Assembly: GCA_002361655.1 (NCBI GenBank)
Contig: DETM01000024.1
Span: forward strand, 9,885 to 27,927
DNA length: 18,043 nt
Source: Prevotella sp. UBA3288
Lineage (GTDB): Bacteria; Bacteroidota; Bacteroidia; Bacteroidales; Bacteroidaceae
Direction of reading: 5' to 3'
Shown here: one piece after another, positions 6,267 through 13,993 of the stretch
Numbering within the stretch: the stretch's first letter is position 1
Layout of the letters: the number at the start of each line of letters is the position of its first letter
The notes under the pieces: generated by a model
Seen by the model: only the letters and a program-made list of their open reading frames with translations
Database searches by the model: none
What the model was told of the DNA's origin: nothing
Translations under genes and position numbers: made by a program

Positions 6267-6979
6267 TGTTTCGATAATTGCATCATCATCACGGCAGCCA
6301 GTCCTGCCGTCTCTGTGCGCAGCCGACTATTTCCCAGATTTACAGATACATAGCCGTGCTCTACGGCATAGCGAACCTCATCGATAGAGAAGTCACCCTC
6401 AGGACCTACCAGCACCAGAGCATCCTGTTCGTCACCTTTGCGCAACTCATCAAACAGATGGACGCGGGGCACCTCCTGATAACAGTGGGCTATATAACGG
6501 CGCCCCGTCTGATGGCGGTCTATAAACGTCTTGAGACCCTCCATTTCGTTCAGTATCGGCATCCACGCCTTACGGCTCTGCTTCACGGCAGCGACCACAA
6601 CCCTTTCAACACGCGGCAACTTCACTTGACGCCGCTCCGAGAAACGGCAATCCAGAAACGAGAACTCGTCGACACCCATCTCCGTAGCCTTCTCTACCAG
6701 CCACTCCATGCGCTCCATCATCTTCGTTGGAGCGATAGCCAGATGGAGATGGCCCCTCCACGCCGGCTGCTGCGGCATCGTCTCCCGTATGGCATAGATA
6801 CAATGCTTGCCCGAGGCCATCGTCACCTCAGCCCTATAGAACGTGCCCTGACCGTCCATCAGTACCATCTCGTCACCGGCATTCATGCGTAGCACACGGA
6901 TGGCATGAGCAGCCTCGTCGTCGGGCAACTCACTGCGCCCGGCAGCCGAGGGCACATAGAAGTAGCGTGTCTCTTTCAT
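6263..6979 (-). CDS. rsmE: 16S rRNA (uracil-1498 N3) methyltransferase RsmE
   Basis: SPOUT-class methyltransferase that methylates U1498 of 16S rRNA in the assembled small subunit, using S-adenosylmethionine. It has 238 residues, the normal length. Visible: the N-terminal PUA-like part with HAIRVLRMNAGDE (25-37), then APTKMMERMEWLVEKATEMG (83-102), KQSRKAWMP (133-141), and the SAM-binding trefoil-knot signatures VGPEGDFS (191-198) and LGNSRLRTETAG (215-226). The start ATG (6979) lies 6 bases after the transporter stop, and the end overlaps the DUF3256 start. No key motif is missing. Confidence 0.96.
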   Translation of the reverse strand: MKETRYFYVPSAAGRSELPDDEAAHAIRVLRMNAGDEMVLMDGQGTFYRAEVTMASGKHCIYAIRETMPQQPAWRGHLHLAIAPTKMMERMEWLVEKATEMGVDEFSFLDCRFSERRQVKLPRVERVVVAAVKQSRKAWMPILNEMEGLKTFIDRHQTGRRYIAHCYQEVPRVHLFDELRKGDEQDALVLVGPEGDFSIDEVRYAVEHGYVSVNLGNSRLRTETAGLAAVMMMQLSKQ

Positions 6980-6985
6980 CGCCGC

Positions 6986-8362
6986 TTATTTCTTCTTTAT
7001 ATCCGGATTAAAGACCAATGCAAAGGCGACACCTACAACCAGTGCAAAACCAGCAAAGACAAACCAGCAGGTCTGCCAGTCACCTAACAGAAAACCACCC
7101 TCCCACTTGCAGAAACGATTGATTATCTCACCGGCAGCCAGTGTGCCTATCGTAGCACCTATGCCGTTAGTCATCATCATGAACAGTCCCTGTGCAGAAG
7201 CCTTGATGCTGGGAGCACACTCTTGGTCGACGAAGATGCCGCCGGAGACGTTGAAGAAGTCGAAGGCCACACCATAGACGACGCATGAAAGGATGAACAG
7301 CAGCACACCGGGCATGACTGGACTGCCTATACCGAAGAAGCCGAAGCGAAAGACCCATGCGAACATCGACATGAGCATGACACCTTTGATACCGAACTTC
7401 TTCAGGCAGAAAGGAATCATCAGTATGCAAAGTGCTTCACTGATCTGAGATATCGACGACAGCAAGGTAGCATTGGTAGCGGCAAACGACTGGGCCACAA
7501 CCGGGTCTGCACTGCCCTGGAAACTGCTGATGAAAGGACCGGCATAGCCATTGGTCACTTGCAGGCACATTCCCAACAATGCCGAGAAGACGAAAAACAG
7601 GGCCATCTTCTTGGTCTTGAATAGTTTGAAGGCACTCAGACCCAGCGTATCCATCAACGCAGCACCCTCTTTCTTCGCCAGGCGACACTCAGGCAAGGTC
7701 AGACAATAGGCAAACAGAACGATGCTGAGCAGACCGGACACGAAGAACTGCATAGATGTGAACTGAAACTTCATCAGGTCTTTCTGAAGGGTGAAGCCGA
7801 AAGAGCCCTCGTCCCATACGGCACAGTTGACAAACCACATCGTTGCAATGAAGCCCACCGTTCCTAACACACGAATGGGCGGGAAGTCCTTCACCGTGTC
7901 CATACCGTTCTTCTTCAGAATCGAGAAGGCCGTCGTGTTGGCCAAGGCGATGGTCGGCATGAAGAATGCCACGCTGAGCGTATACAGCGTGATAAACAGC
8001 GACTTGTCGGGATATACAACATTGACGGCATTCATCTCCGTCACGTGCCCTGCCGCATCGCGCACCAGTCCGTACTGCGATACTGCCTCTGCCGAATAGC
8101 CCAGCCACCAGCATCCCAGCATAAAAGCGCCTGCCAACAGGTGGCAGATGCCAAGCAACCGCTGGGGTTGGATGTATTTGTCGGCCACAATACCCATCAG
8201 CGTTGGCATGAAGATAGACACTATGCCTTGGATGGCATAGAACCACGCCACTTCACCACCCATGCCGGCCTTTCCCAGATAGTTCGACATACATGTGAGG
8301 TACGCGCCCCACACGGCAAACTCCAGGAAGTTCATCACTGCTAAACGTACTTTCGTTTCCAT
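6986..8362 (-). CDS. Nucleoside:proton symporter of the NupG family (MFS)
   Basis: 458-residue inner-membrane protein with about 12 hydrophobic segments. The start METKVRLAVMNFLEFAVWGAY, the sequence IADKY-like GIVADKYIQPQRLLGICHLL (57-76), FPPIRVLGTVGFIATMWFVN (160-179) and GVAFDFFNVSGGIFVD (364-379) match the nucleoside/H+ symporter family typified by E. coli NupG and XapB. Expected role: uptake of nucleosides for salvage or as a carbon source, driven by the proton gradient. A loop of about 30 residues (91-120) follows the third or fourth segment. It lies 24 bases downstream of the 72-residue gene and 6 bases upstream of rsmE, inside the long minus-strand run. The substrate within the nucleosides cannot be told from sequence. 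Confidence 0.9.
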   Translation of the reverse strand: METKVRLAVMNFLEFAVWGAYLTCMSNYLGKAGMGGEVAWFYAIQGIVSIFMPTLMGIVADKYIQPQRLLGICHLLAGAFMLGCWWLGYSAEAVSQYGLVRDAAGHVTEMNAVNVVYPDKSLFITLYTLSVAFFMPTIALANTTAFSILKKNGMDTVKDFPPIRVLGTVGFIATMWFVNCAVWDEGSFGFTLQKDLMKFQFTSMQFFVSGLLSIVLFAYCLTLPECRLAKKEGAALMDTLGLSAFKLFKTKKMALFFVFSALLGMCLQVTNGYAGPFISSFQGSADPVVAQSFAATNATLLSSISQISEALCILMIPFCLKKFGIKGVMLMSMFAWVFRFGFFGIGSPVMPGVLLFILSCVVYGVAFDFFNVSGGIFVDQECAPSIKASAQGLFMMMTNGIGATIGTLAAGEIINRFCKWEGGFLLGDWQTCWFVFAGFALVVGVAFALVFNPDIKKK

Positions 8363-8386
8363 ATCCTTTAGGTTTTAAGTCATTCC

Positions 8387-8605
8387 TTACTCTACTATCT
8401 TGCCCTGATAGTAACATCTTATCACACCCTGGTCGTCATCTTTCAAGACGATGTCCCCGCTCCACCATTCGGTGTTTGCCATTTCCTGTGTCAAGGGGTA
8501 CCACCTCAATACTGCCGACCCCTCTATTTCGACTACCGGAAACGGCAGGTTCGACCCGTCGGGCAATAGTATCCGATGACACGCTATCTTTCTGATTGTC
8601 TTCAT
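8387..8605 (-). CDS. Small conserved-looking protein, 72 aa, overlapping the DUF4296 gene
   Basis: Starts at ATG 8605; a GTG two codons upstream is possible. It begins MKTIRKIACHRILLPDG, then PFPVVEIEGSAVLRWYPLTQ, EMANTEWWSGDIVL and a charged end. The pattern xHRIxxPDG...VVEI.G.V...YPLT.E...TEWWxGDI resembles a small cytoplasmic protein I recall from many Bacteroidales; no function is known to me. It overlaps the 3' part of the DUF4296 gene by 170 bases in a different frame on the same strand, so translation probably couples to the upstream gene. It has no signal peptide or membrane segment. Confidence 0.7.
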   Translation of the reverse strand: MKTIRKIACHRILLPDGSNLPFPVVEIEGSAVLRWYPLTQEMANTEWWSGDIVLKDDDQGVIRCYYQGKIVE

Positions 8606-9386
8606 TGTCACTGACCACTTCCTCCTTATGAAAACGTATGAACTGGATGTTGTTCATAAACAGCATACGTGTTGTCGTAGAACGCTCGGCCCCCTCGCCG
8701 GCGAAGAAATAGCCCTTGATGCTCACCAGGTCGGCATCGCGCTCGTACACACGCATCTGGTTCAGTCCCGATGTCGATATCCGCAGCACCTTGGTGATGA
8801 CCGTGTCCGTATATTCGAAAGCCACATAGGCGACAGCCGTCCGGGCACCATCCTGATACATGAAATCGCTCATGAACTGGAAGAGGAAACTGTCACGCCT
8901 TCGGAATGTCGAATCGACGTTCACCTCTATGTTCCTTCTGTTGTAGGGCGGCATCGTCAGCAGCAGCAGATGGGGCCTGTCCGTCCAGATGTTGGCCGTA
9001 TCGCCGGTAGCATCCAGTGACGCATATTTGCCGATATCCCCTTCCGATGCACCCAGCACCAGGGCATGGGCTTCTAGCCGCTCGGCCACATGATTATAGA
9101 TTGCCTCAAACCGGTCGGCTCGGGTATAGTAATAGACCAGCGACGAATCGAACTCTGCCTGTGTGACGCCGTGCTTCTTCAGAACCGACTCGATATAGAG
9201 CCCATGAATGTAGTTCCCTTCACCGGTCTGGTTGATGGCATTGTCGCTCATGCCCCTGGCCAGGAAATAGTCGACCAGGATATCCTCCATGTCGTCGGGC
9301 TGAATATACTGACTGGGCGTGCCCGGCTGGCAAGAATTCATTACCAGCACCACCAGCGCCCCTACTATCATCGCCCATCTACTCAC
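8436..9386 (-). CDS. DUF4296 lipoprotein
   Basis: 316 residues. A lipoprotein signal peptide ends at VMNSC (Cys19). The N-terminal domain (about 28-112: YIQPDDMEDILVDYFLARGM, then SVLKKHGVTQAEFDSSLVYY) is typical of DUF4296, a Bacteroidetes family of unknown function. The rest (about 135-255) looks like beta-rich sequence ending in RMLFMNNIQFIRFHKEE. From residue 261 on, the frame overlaps the 72-codon gene. This tail is Arg/Gly/Ser-rich and unlike the rest, so it may be a by-product of a lost stop. The start overlaps the lspA stop by 8 bases, placing a predicted lipoprotein directly after its signal peptidase. Confidence 0.85.
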   Translation of the reverse strand: MSRWAMIVGALVVLVMNSCQPGTPSQYIQPDDMEDILVDYFLARGMSDNAINQTGEGNYIHGLYIESVLKKHGVTQAEFDSSLVYYYTRADRFEAIYNHVAERLEAHALVLGASEGDIGKYASLDATGDTANIWTDRPHLLLLTMPPYNRRNIEVNVDSTFRRRDSFLFQFMSDFMYQDGARTAVAYVAFEYTDTVITKVLRISTSGLNQMRVYERDADLVSIKGYFFAGEGAERSTTTRMLFMNNIQFIRFHKEEVVSDNEDNQKDSVSSDTIARRVEPAVSGSRNRGVGSIEVVPLDTGNGKHRMVERGHRLER

Positions 9387-9981
9387 GCTTCAAGGATATT
9401 TGCCCCATCTCTTTCCTATAGAACACCAGAAGCACAACGACGCCAATCGTGATGACAGCATCGGCTATGTTCCACACGAAGGTAAACGGCATCTCGAACA
9501 TATCGACCACCCTGCCTTCCAGAAATCCTGCATAATGCCCTTCACCGGCAAAGCCCACGAACCGGGCCACCATGTCGCCGGCAGAGGCATCGAAACAGAG
9601 ACCGTAGAACATACAGTCGATGAGGTTGCCGACGGCACCGGCAAAGATCAGAGCCATACAGACGAAATAGCCCCGGCGCACCTCTTCCTTCTTTTGCGTG
9701 AGCAGCCAGATATAGTATCCCACAAAGAGACTGGCAAAGATGCGGAAGACGGAAAGGAATATCTTGTTTCCGAAGATCTGCAAGCCGCCGGCCGCCCCGT
9801 TGTTCTCCAGAAAGGTCATAGTGAACCAGTCAACGCCCAACAGGCTGACGTTGAAAGCCACATCGCCGATAGCCATGTGTGTCTTGACCCATATCTTGAC
9901 AATCTGGTCTACTAGGAGAATGGCGATGATCAGCAGCACCACCATTCTGCCACTTGTGATGTTCGGCCGCCTCAGACTCAC
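9379..9981 (-). CDS. lspA: Lipoprotein signal peptidase (signal peptidase II)
   Basis: Inner-membrane aspartyl protease that cleaves diacylglyceryl-prolipoproteins before the lipidated Cys. It has 200 residues and four hydrophobic segments (about 13-33, 75-94, 105-120, 168-187). The catalytic aspartates are D122 in VGNLID and D174 in NIADAVI; DQIVK (25-29) is also present. The conserved ENxGAAFG segment reads ENNGAAGG (59-66), with Gly in place of Phe. A periplasmic insertion of about 35 residues (123-160) lies between the two catalytic motifs, as is common in Bacteroidetes. The start overlaps the dksA stop by 4 bases. Confidence 0.96.
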   Translation of the reverse strand: MSLRRPNITSGRMVVLLIIAILLVDQIVKIWVKTHMAIGDVAFNVSLLGVDWFTMTFLENNGAAGGLQIFGNKIFLSVFRIFASLFVGYYIWLLTQKKEEVRRGYFVCMALIFAGAVGNLIDCMFYGLCFDASAGDMVARFVGFAGEGHYAGFLEGRVVDMFEMPFTFVWNIADAVITIGVVVLLVFYRKEMGQISLKRE

Positions 9982-10364
9982 TTCTTTCCCTTCTCCAGTT
10001 GTTTCGACTCCACGCTCAGTGTGGCATGGGGCACGGCACGCAGCCGCTCGGCAGGTATCAGTTTGCCGGTGATGCGGTCTATGCCGTAAGTCTTGTTTTC
10101 TATACGAACCAGCGCAGCCTTCAAGCCCTGAATGAACTTCTGCTGACGGGCAGCGAACTGGATGAGGTCTTCTTTCGACTGTGTGGCGCTGCCTTCCTCA
10201 AGAGCCTTGTATGTCGGCGACGTATCGTCGACATCGTTGGAGTCCTGGTTAGTCAGCGAGGCCATCATCTGGTCGTAGTCACGCTTGGCAAGTGCCAGTT
10301 TCTCATTGATAATCTGACGGAACTCCTCGAGTTCCTCGTCAGTGTAACGTGTTTTTTCAGTCAT
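9978..10364 (-). CDS. TraR/DksA family protein without cysteines
   Basis: 128-residue member of the DksA/TraR family, whose members bind the RNA polymerase secondary channel and tune transcription with ppGpp. An N-terminal coiled coil is visible (DEELEEFRQIINEKLALAKR), then KEDLIQFAARQQKFIQGLKA, then the finger region KTYGIDRITGKLIPAERLRAVP (91-112). The classical form has YGxC...C, with four Cys; here the first is Asp96 and the whole protein has no Cys, so it cannot bind zinc in the classical way. The RxTGxxIPxxRLxAxPxA pattern is kept. It lies between ileS (5-base gap) and lspA (4-base overlap). Confidence 0.87.
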   Translation of the reverse strand: MTEKTRYTDEELEEFRQIINEKLALAKRDYDQMMASLTNQDSNDVDDTSPTYKALEEGSATQSKEDLIQFAARQQKFIQGLKAALVRIENKTYGIDRITGKLIPAERLRAVPHATLSVESKQLEKGKK

Positions 10365-10369
10365 AAGTC

Positions 10370-13300
10370 TTAAGATTTAGTTATATTGATATGCAAGTTA
10401 AAGTCATCGAACTCTACAGTCTGACCGTCGTTGGCTTCCAGTGTGATGCTGTCGGCCAGCACCTGACGGGCCACATAGTCGCCAAAGGCATTGACGGCAT
10501 TGGTCACGGTGTCATTAGGCTCTATCTGCACCTTGATGCGATCGGTGATTTCCAGTCCGCTCTTCTTGCGCATATTCTGAATACGGTTGACCAGTTCGCG
10601 GGCCATGCCCTCGTTGCGCAGTTCGTCGGTCAGCGTGATGTCGAGGGCCACCGTCAGGTTACCCTCGTTGCCCACCAGCCAGCCGGGTATATCCTCGCTG
10701 ATGATGTCCACATCGCCGGCGTCCACCGTCAGGTCCTGACCGTCCACGGTGATGCCGATGGTGCCTTGTGTCTCCAGCAGTGCTATCTGCTCCTGTGAAA
10801 GGGAGTCCATAGCGGCAGCCACGCCCTTCATCAGTTTGCCGAACTTCTTGCCCATGGTACGGAAGTTGCACTTCACCTTCTTCACCAGCACGCCCTGCCC
10901 TTCTACAAACATAACATCCTTGACGTTCACCTCTTGCAGGAATATCGGCTTCACACTCTCGATGGCCTCGCGCTGGGCATTGTCCACCGGCGGAATCATC
11001 AGCGTCTGCAGTGGCTGCTTCACCTTGATGCTCTCCTTGCGGCGCAGGGCCAGCACGATGGTGGTGATGCGCTGGGCAATGGCCATACGCTCCTCGAGGT
11101 CCTTGTTTACCAAGGCCCCGTTGAACGTGGGATAGGTCTCCAGATGTACCGAGTCGCAGGCCCCGCCCAAGTCGCAGTAGAGACGGTCGGCAAAGAAGGG
11201 AGCAAAGGGTGCCAGCAGTTTCGACACGCTCATCAGACATTCGTACAGCGTCTGATAGGCAGCCAGTTTATCCTGATCCATCTCCTTACCCCAAAAGCGC
11301 TTCTTGTTCAGACGCACATACCAGTTGCTCAGGTCTTCGTCCACGAACGTGTCAATCAGTCGGCCCGCACGTGTAGGGTCGAAACCGTCCATCTCTGTCT
11401 GCACATCCTTTACGAGCGTGTTCAGGCAAGAGAGTATCCATCGGTCGAACTCCGGCCGCTCTTCGACGGGAATCTGCGGTGTGGCAGGGTCGAAGCCGTC
11501 CACATTAGCATACATTGCGAAGAGCGAGTATGTATTATATAAGGTACCGAAGAACTTGCGGCTGACTTCAGCCACACCCTCTGGGTCGAACTTCAGGTTG
11601 TCCCATGGCTCCGAGTTGGTCATCATGTAGAAGCGCACGGCATCCGAGCCATACTTCTCAATCATCTCGAAGGGATTGACCACGTTGCCCACATGCTTCG
11701 ACATCTTGTTGCCCTTGGCATCGAGCACCAGGCCCGTAGAGATGACGTTCTTGAAGGCCACCGAGTCGAAAATCATCGTGGCGATGGCATGAAGCGTGAA
11801 GAACCAGCCGCGTGTCTGGTCGACACCCTCGTTGATGAAGTCGGCGGGGAAGGCCTTGTTCTGCTCAATGAGTTCACGATTCTCGAAAGGATAGTGCACC
11901 TGTGCGTAAGGCATAGAACCGGAGTCGAACCACACGTCGATCAGGTCGCTCTCGCGCTTCATCGGCTTGCCGCTGTCGCTCACCAATATAATATAGTCCA
12001 CGTAGGGGCGGTGCATGTCGATACGGTTGTAGTTATCTTGCGACATGTCGCCCGGCACGAAACCTTTCTCCTTCAGTGGGTTGCTCTTCATCACACCGGC
12101 AGCCACGGCCTTCTCTATCTCTTTATATAGTTCCTCAAGCGAGCCGATGCATTTCTCCTCGCCATCCTCTGAGCGCCAGATGGGCAGCGGTGTGCCCCAG
12201 AAACGTGAGCGCGACAGGTTCCAGTCGTTCAGGTTGTCCAGCCAGTTACCGAAACGGCCGCTGCCGGTCGATTCGGGATGCCAGCCGATGGTGCGGTTCA
12301 GTTCGCTCATACGCTCCTTGCAGGCCGAACTTTTGATGAACCACGAGTCGAGGGGATAGTAGAGCACGGGCTTGTCGGTACGCCAGCAGTGCGGGTAGTT
12401 GTGCACATGCTTCTCTATCTTGAACACCTTGCCATCGGCTTTCAGGTCCATGCAGATCGAGACGTCAAGCGTCTCGTCCTTGTCGGTGAGCGTCTCGTCG
12501 TAGGCGTTCTTCACATAGCGTCCCGCATAGCGGTTCCACTTCTCCACGTCCACGTATTGGGTCACAAAGGCCGGGTCGAGGTCGTCCACGACGAAATATT
12601 TACCCTGCAAGTCGACCACCGGACGCTCGGCACCCTTCTTGTCGATAAGCACGATGGGACAGATGCCGGCCTTCTTGGCCACATAGGCATCGTCGGCACC
12701 GAAGTTGGGGGCGATATGCACGATACCGGCACCATCCTCCGTGGTCACATAGTCACCGGGTATGACGCGGAAGGCATCACCCATGGGCTTGATCATCGGC
12801 AACAGTTGCTCGTATTCCATGCCCACCAGGTCGCTGCCCTTATAGTGGCCCACAGTGCGATAAGGCAGGAATTTCTCGCCCTTCTTGAACTCAGGCATCT
12901 CGCCGCCGTCGGTTATCTCGGCAGCGGTGTCGAAATAGGCTGCCACACGGGCCTCGGCCATCACCACGACAATCTTCTCTGCCGTATAGGGGTTGTAGGT
13001 TTCCAGTGCCACATAGTCGATCTTCGGACCAACACACAGCGCCGTGTTGGCAGCGAGCGTCCAGGGCGTGGTGGTCCAGGCCATGAAGTAGGCCGTACCC
13101 CACCCCGTCATCTCCTGCTTCGGGTGCTTCATGCGGAAGAGGGCTGTGCACGTGGTGTCCTTCACGTCGCGGTAGCAGCCGGGCTGGTTCAACTCGTGGC
13201 TCGACAGGCCCGTGCCGGCAGCAGGGCTGTAGGGCTGGATGGTATAGCCCTTGTAGAGCAGGCCTTTCTGATAGAACTGCTTCAGCAGCCACCACAGCGT

Positions 13301-13792
13301 CTCGATATACTTGTTGTCGTAGGTGATGTAGGGGTTGTCCAGGTCGACGAAATAGCCCATCCGCTCCGTCAGTTCGCGCCATTCGGCCGTGAACTTCATC
13401 ACGTTCTCACGGCACTTCTTGTTGTATTCCTCCGTCGAGATGTATTTCTCCGACTCCTTATTGTCGATGTCGGCCTTGGTGATGCCCAGTTCCTTCTCCA
13501 CACCCAGTTCCACGGGCAGACCGTGCGTGTCCCAACCGGCCTTACGCTTCACCTGGTAGCCTTGCATGGTCTTATAGCGGTTGAAGGTGTCCTTCAGCGA
13601 GCGGCCAAGCACATGGTGGATGCCGGGGTGGCCGTTGGCCGAGGGCGGTCCCTCAAAGAATATGAACTGAGGACAGCCCTCACGCTCGTCTATGCTGCGA
13701 TGAAAGATGTCTTCCTTCATCCACTTTTCCAGAATCTCGTTGTTGACCTGTGTCAGGTTCAAGCCGTTGTGCTCGGCGAATCTCTTTGCCAT
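10370..13792 (-). CDS. ileS: Isoleucyl-tRNA synthetase, type 2 (eukaryote-like)
   Basis: Class I synthetase that charges tRNA-Ile and edits Val-tRNA. It has 1140 residues, the length of the type-2 (IleS2) group. Visible: FFEGPPSANGHPGIHHVLGR (45-64), where the HxGH signature is replaced by GIHH at 57-60; GWDTHGLPVE (86-95); editing domain with TTPWTLAANTAL; DVWFDSGSMPYA; the second signature as KMSKH (696-700) in GNKMSKHVGN; YMMTNSEPWDNLKFD; then the anticodon-binding helices and C-terminal domain. The start ATG at 13792 gives MAKRFAEHNGLNLTQVNNEI, typical of Bacteroidetes. It is the first gene of the long minus-strand run and has its own promoter. Type-2 enzymes are in general less sensitive to mupirocin than type 1. 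Confidence 0.97.
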   Translation of the reverse strand: MAKRFAEHNGLNLTQVNNEILEKWMKEDIFHRSIDEREGCPQFIFFEGPPSANGHPGIHHVLGRSLKDTFNRYKTMQGYQVKRKAGWDTHGLPVELGVEKELGITKADIDNKESEKYISTEEYNKKCRENVMKFTAEWRELTERMGYFVDLDNPYITYDNKYIETLWWLLKQFYQKGLLYKGYTIQPYSPAAGTGLSSHELNQPGCYRDVKDTTCTALFRMKHPKQEMTGWGTAYFMAWTTTPWTLAANTALCVGPKIDYVALETYNPYTAEKIVVVMAEARVAAYFDTAAEITDGGEMPEFKKGEKFLPYRTVGHYKGSDLVGMEYEQLLPMIKPMGDAFRVIPGDYVTTEDGAGIVHIAPNFGADDAYVAKKAGICPIVLIDKKGAERPVVDLQGKYFVVDDLDPAFVTQYVDVEKWNRYAGRYVKNAYDETLTDKDETLDVSICMDLKADGKVFKIEKHVHNYPHCWRTDKPVLYYPLDSWFIKSSACKERMSELNRTIGWHPESTGSGRFGNWLDNLNDWNLSRSRFWGTPLPIWRSEDGEEKCIGSLEELYKEIEKAVAAGVMKSNPLKEKGFVPGDMSQDNYNRIDMHRPYVDYIILVSDSGKPMKRESDLIDVWFDSGSMPYAQVHYPFENRELIEQNKAFPADFINEGVDQTRGWFFTLHAIATMIFDSVAFKNVISTGLVLDAKGNKMSKHVGNVVNPFEMIEKYGSDAVRFYMMTNSEPWDNLKFDPEGVAEVSRKFFGTLYNTYSLFAMYANVDGFDPATPQIPVEERPEFDRWILSCLNTLVKDVQTEMDGFDPTRAGRLIDTFVDEDLSNWYVRLNKKRFWGKEMDQDKLAAYQTLYECLMSVSKLLAPFAPFFADRLYCDLGGACDSVHLETYPTFNGALVNKDLEERMAIAQRITTIVLALRRKESIKVKQPLQTLMIPPVDNAQREAIESVKPIFLQEVNVKDVMFVEGQGVLVKKVKCNFRTMGKKFGKLMKGVAAAMDSLSQEQIALLETQGTIGITVDGQDLTVDAGDVDIISEDIPGWLVGNEGNLTVALDITLTDELRNEGMARELVNRIQNMRKKSGLEITDRIKVQIEPNDTVTNAVNAFGDYVARQVLADSITLEANDGQTVEFDDFNLHINITKS

Positions 13793-13827
13793 ATCTGTTT
13801 TCTTTACCTATTTTATTATTTAGCGTG

Positions 13828-13861
13828 CAAAGGTAATCATTTTTTTTGAAACGGCCACAAA
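13828..13861 (-). promoter_or_regulatory. Promoter of the ileS run
   Basis: On the minus strand TTTG (13861-13858), 22 bases, then TACCTTTG (13835-13828), 36 bases before the ileS ATG. The -7 element is perfect; the spacer is 1-2 bases longer than typical. An A-rich stretch lies in the spacer. No T-box-like leader fits in the short distance to the start. Confidence 0.7.
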
Positions 13862-13939
13862 TCGATAGTAAAAAAAACATAATGGGCAATTTTACATATT
13901 TTTGAACCTTTTTTATGACGACTTATTAAAGAAAAGCAT

Positions 13940-13947
13940 TATCTTTG
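13940..13947 (+). promoter_or_regulatory. uxuA promoter, -7 element
   Basis: TATCTTTG (13940-13947) lies 46 bases before the uxuA ATG. Where TTTG would be expected (about 13916-13919) the sequence is TGAC, so the -33 element is poor. That fits a promoter needing an activator, which is inference. The 13848-13930 stretch upstream is A/T-rich and shows no clear operator. Confidence 0.6.
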
Positions 13948-13993
13948 CAGCAGAAATATCAAGAATTAGTAATCTAAAAACGAAAAAACATTT

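Noticed and set aside
12278..13849. 523-codon open frame on the plus strand opposite ileS
   Set aside because: Shadow of ileS; His/Val/Leu/Arg-rich without domains, and it overlaps all of the conserved IleRS catalytic region.
13793..13993. Possible T-box or other riboswitch upstream of ileS
   Set aside because: Only 36 bases lie between the -7 element and the ileS start, too short for a T-box leader, and no specifier or antiterminator structure is seen.
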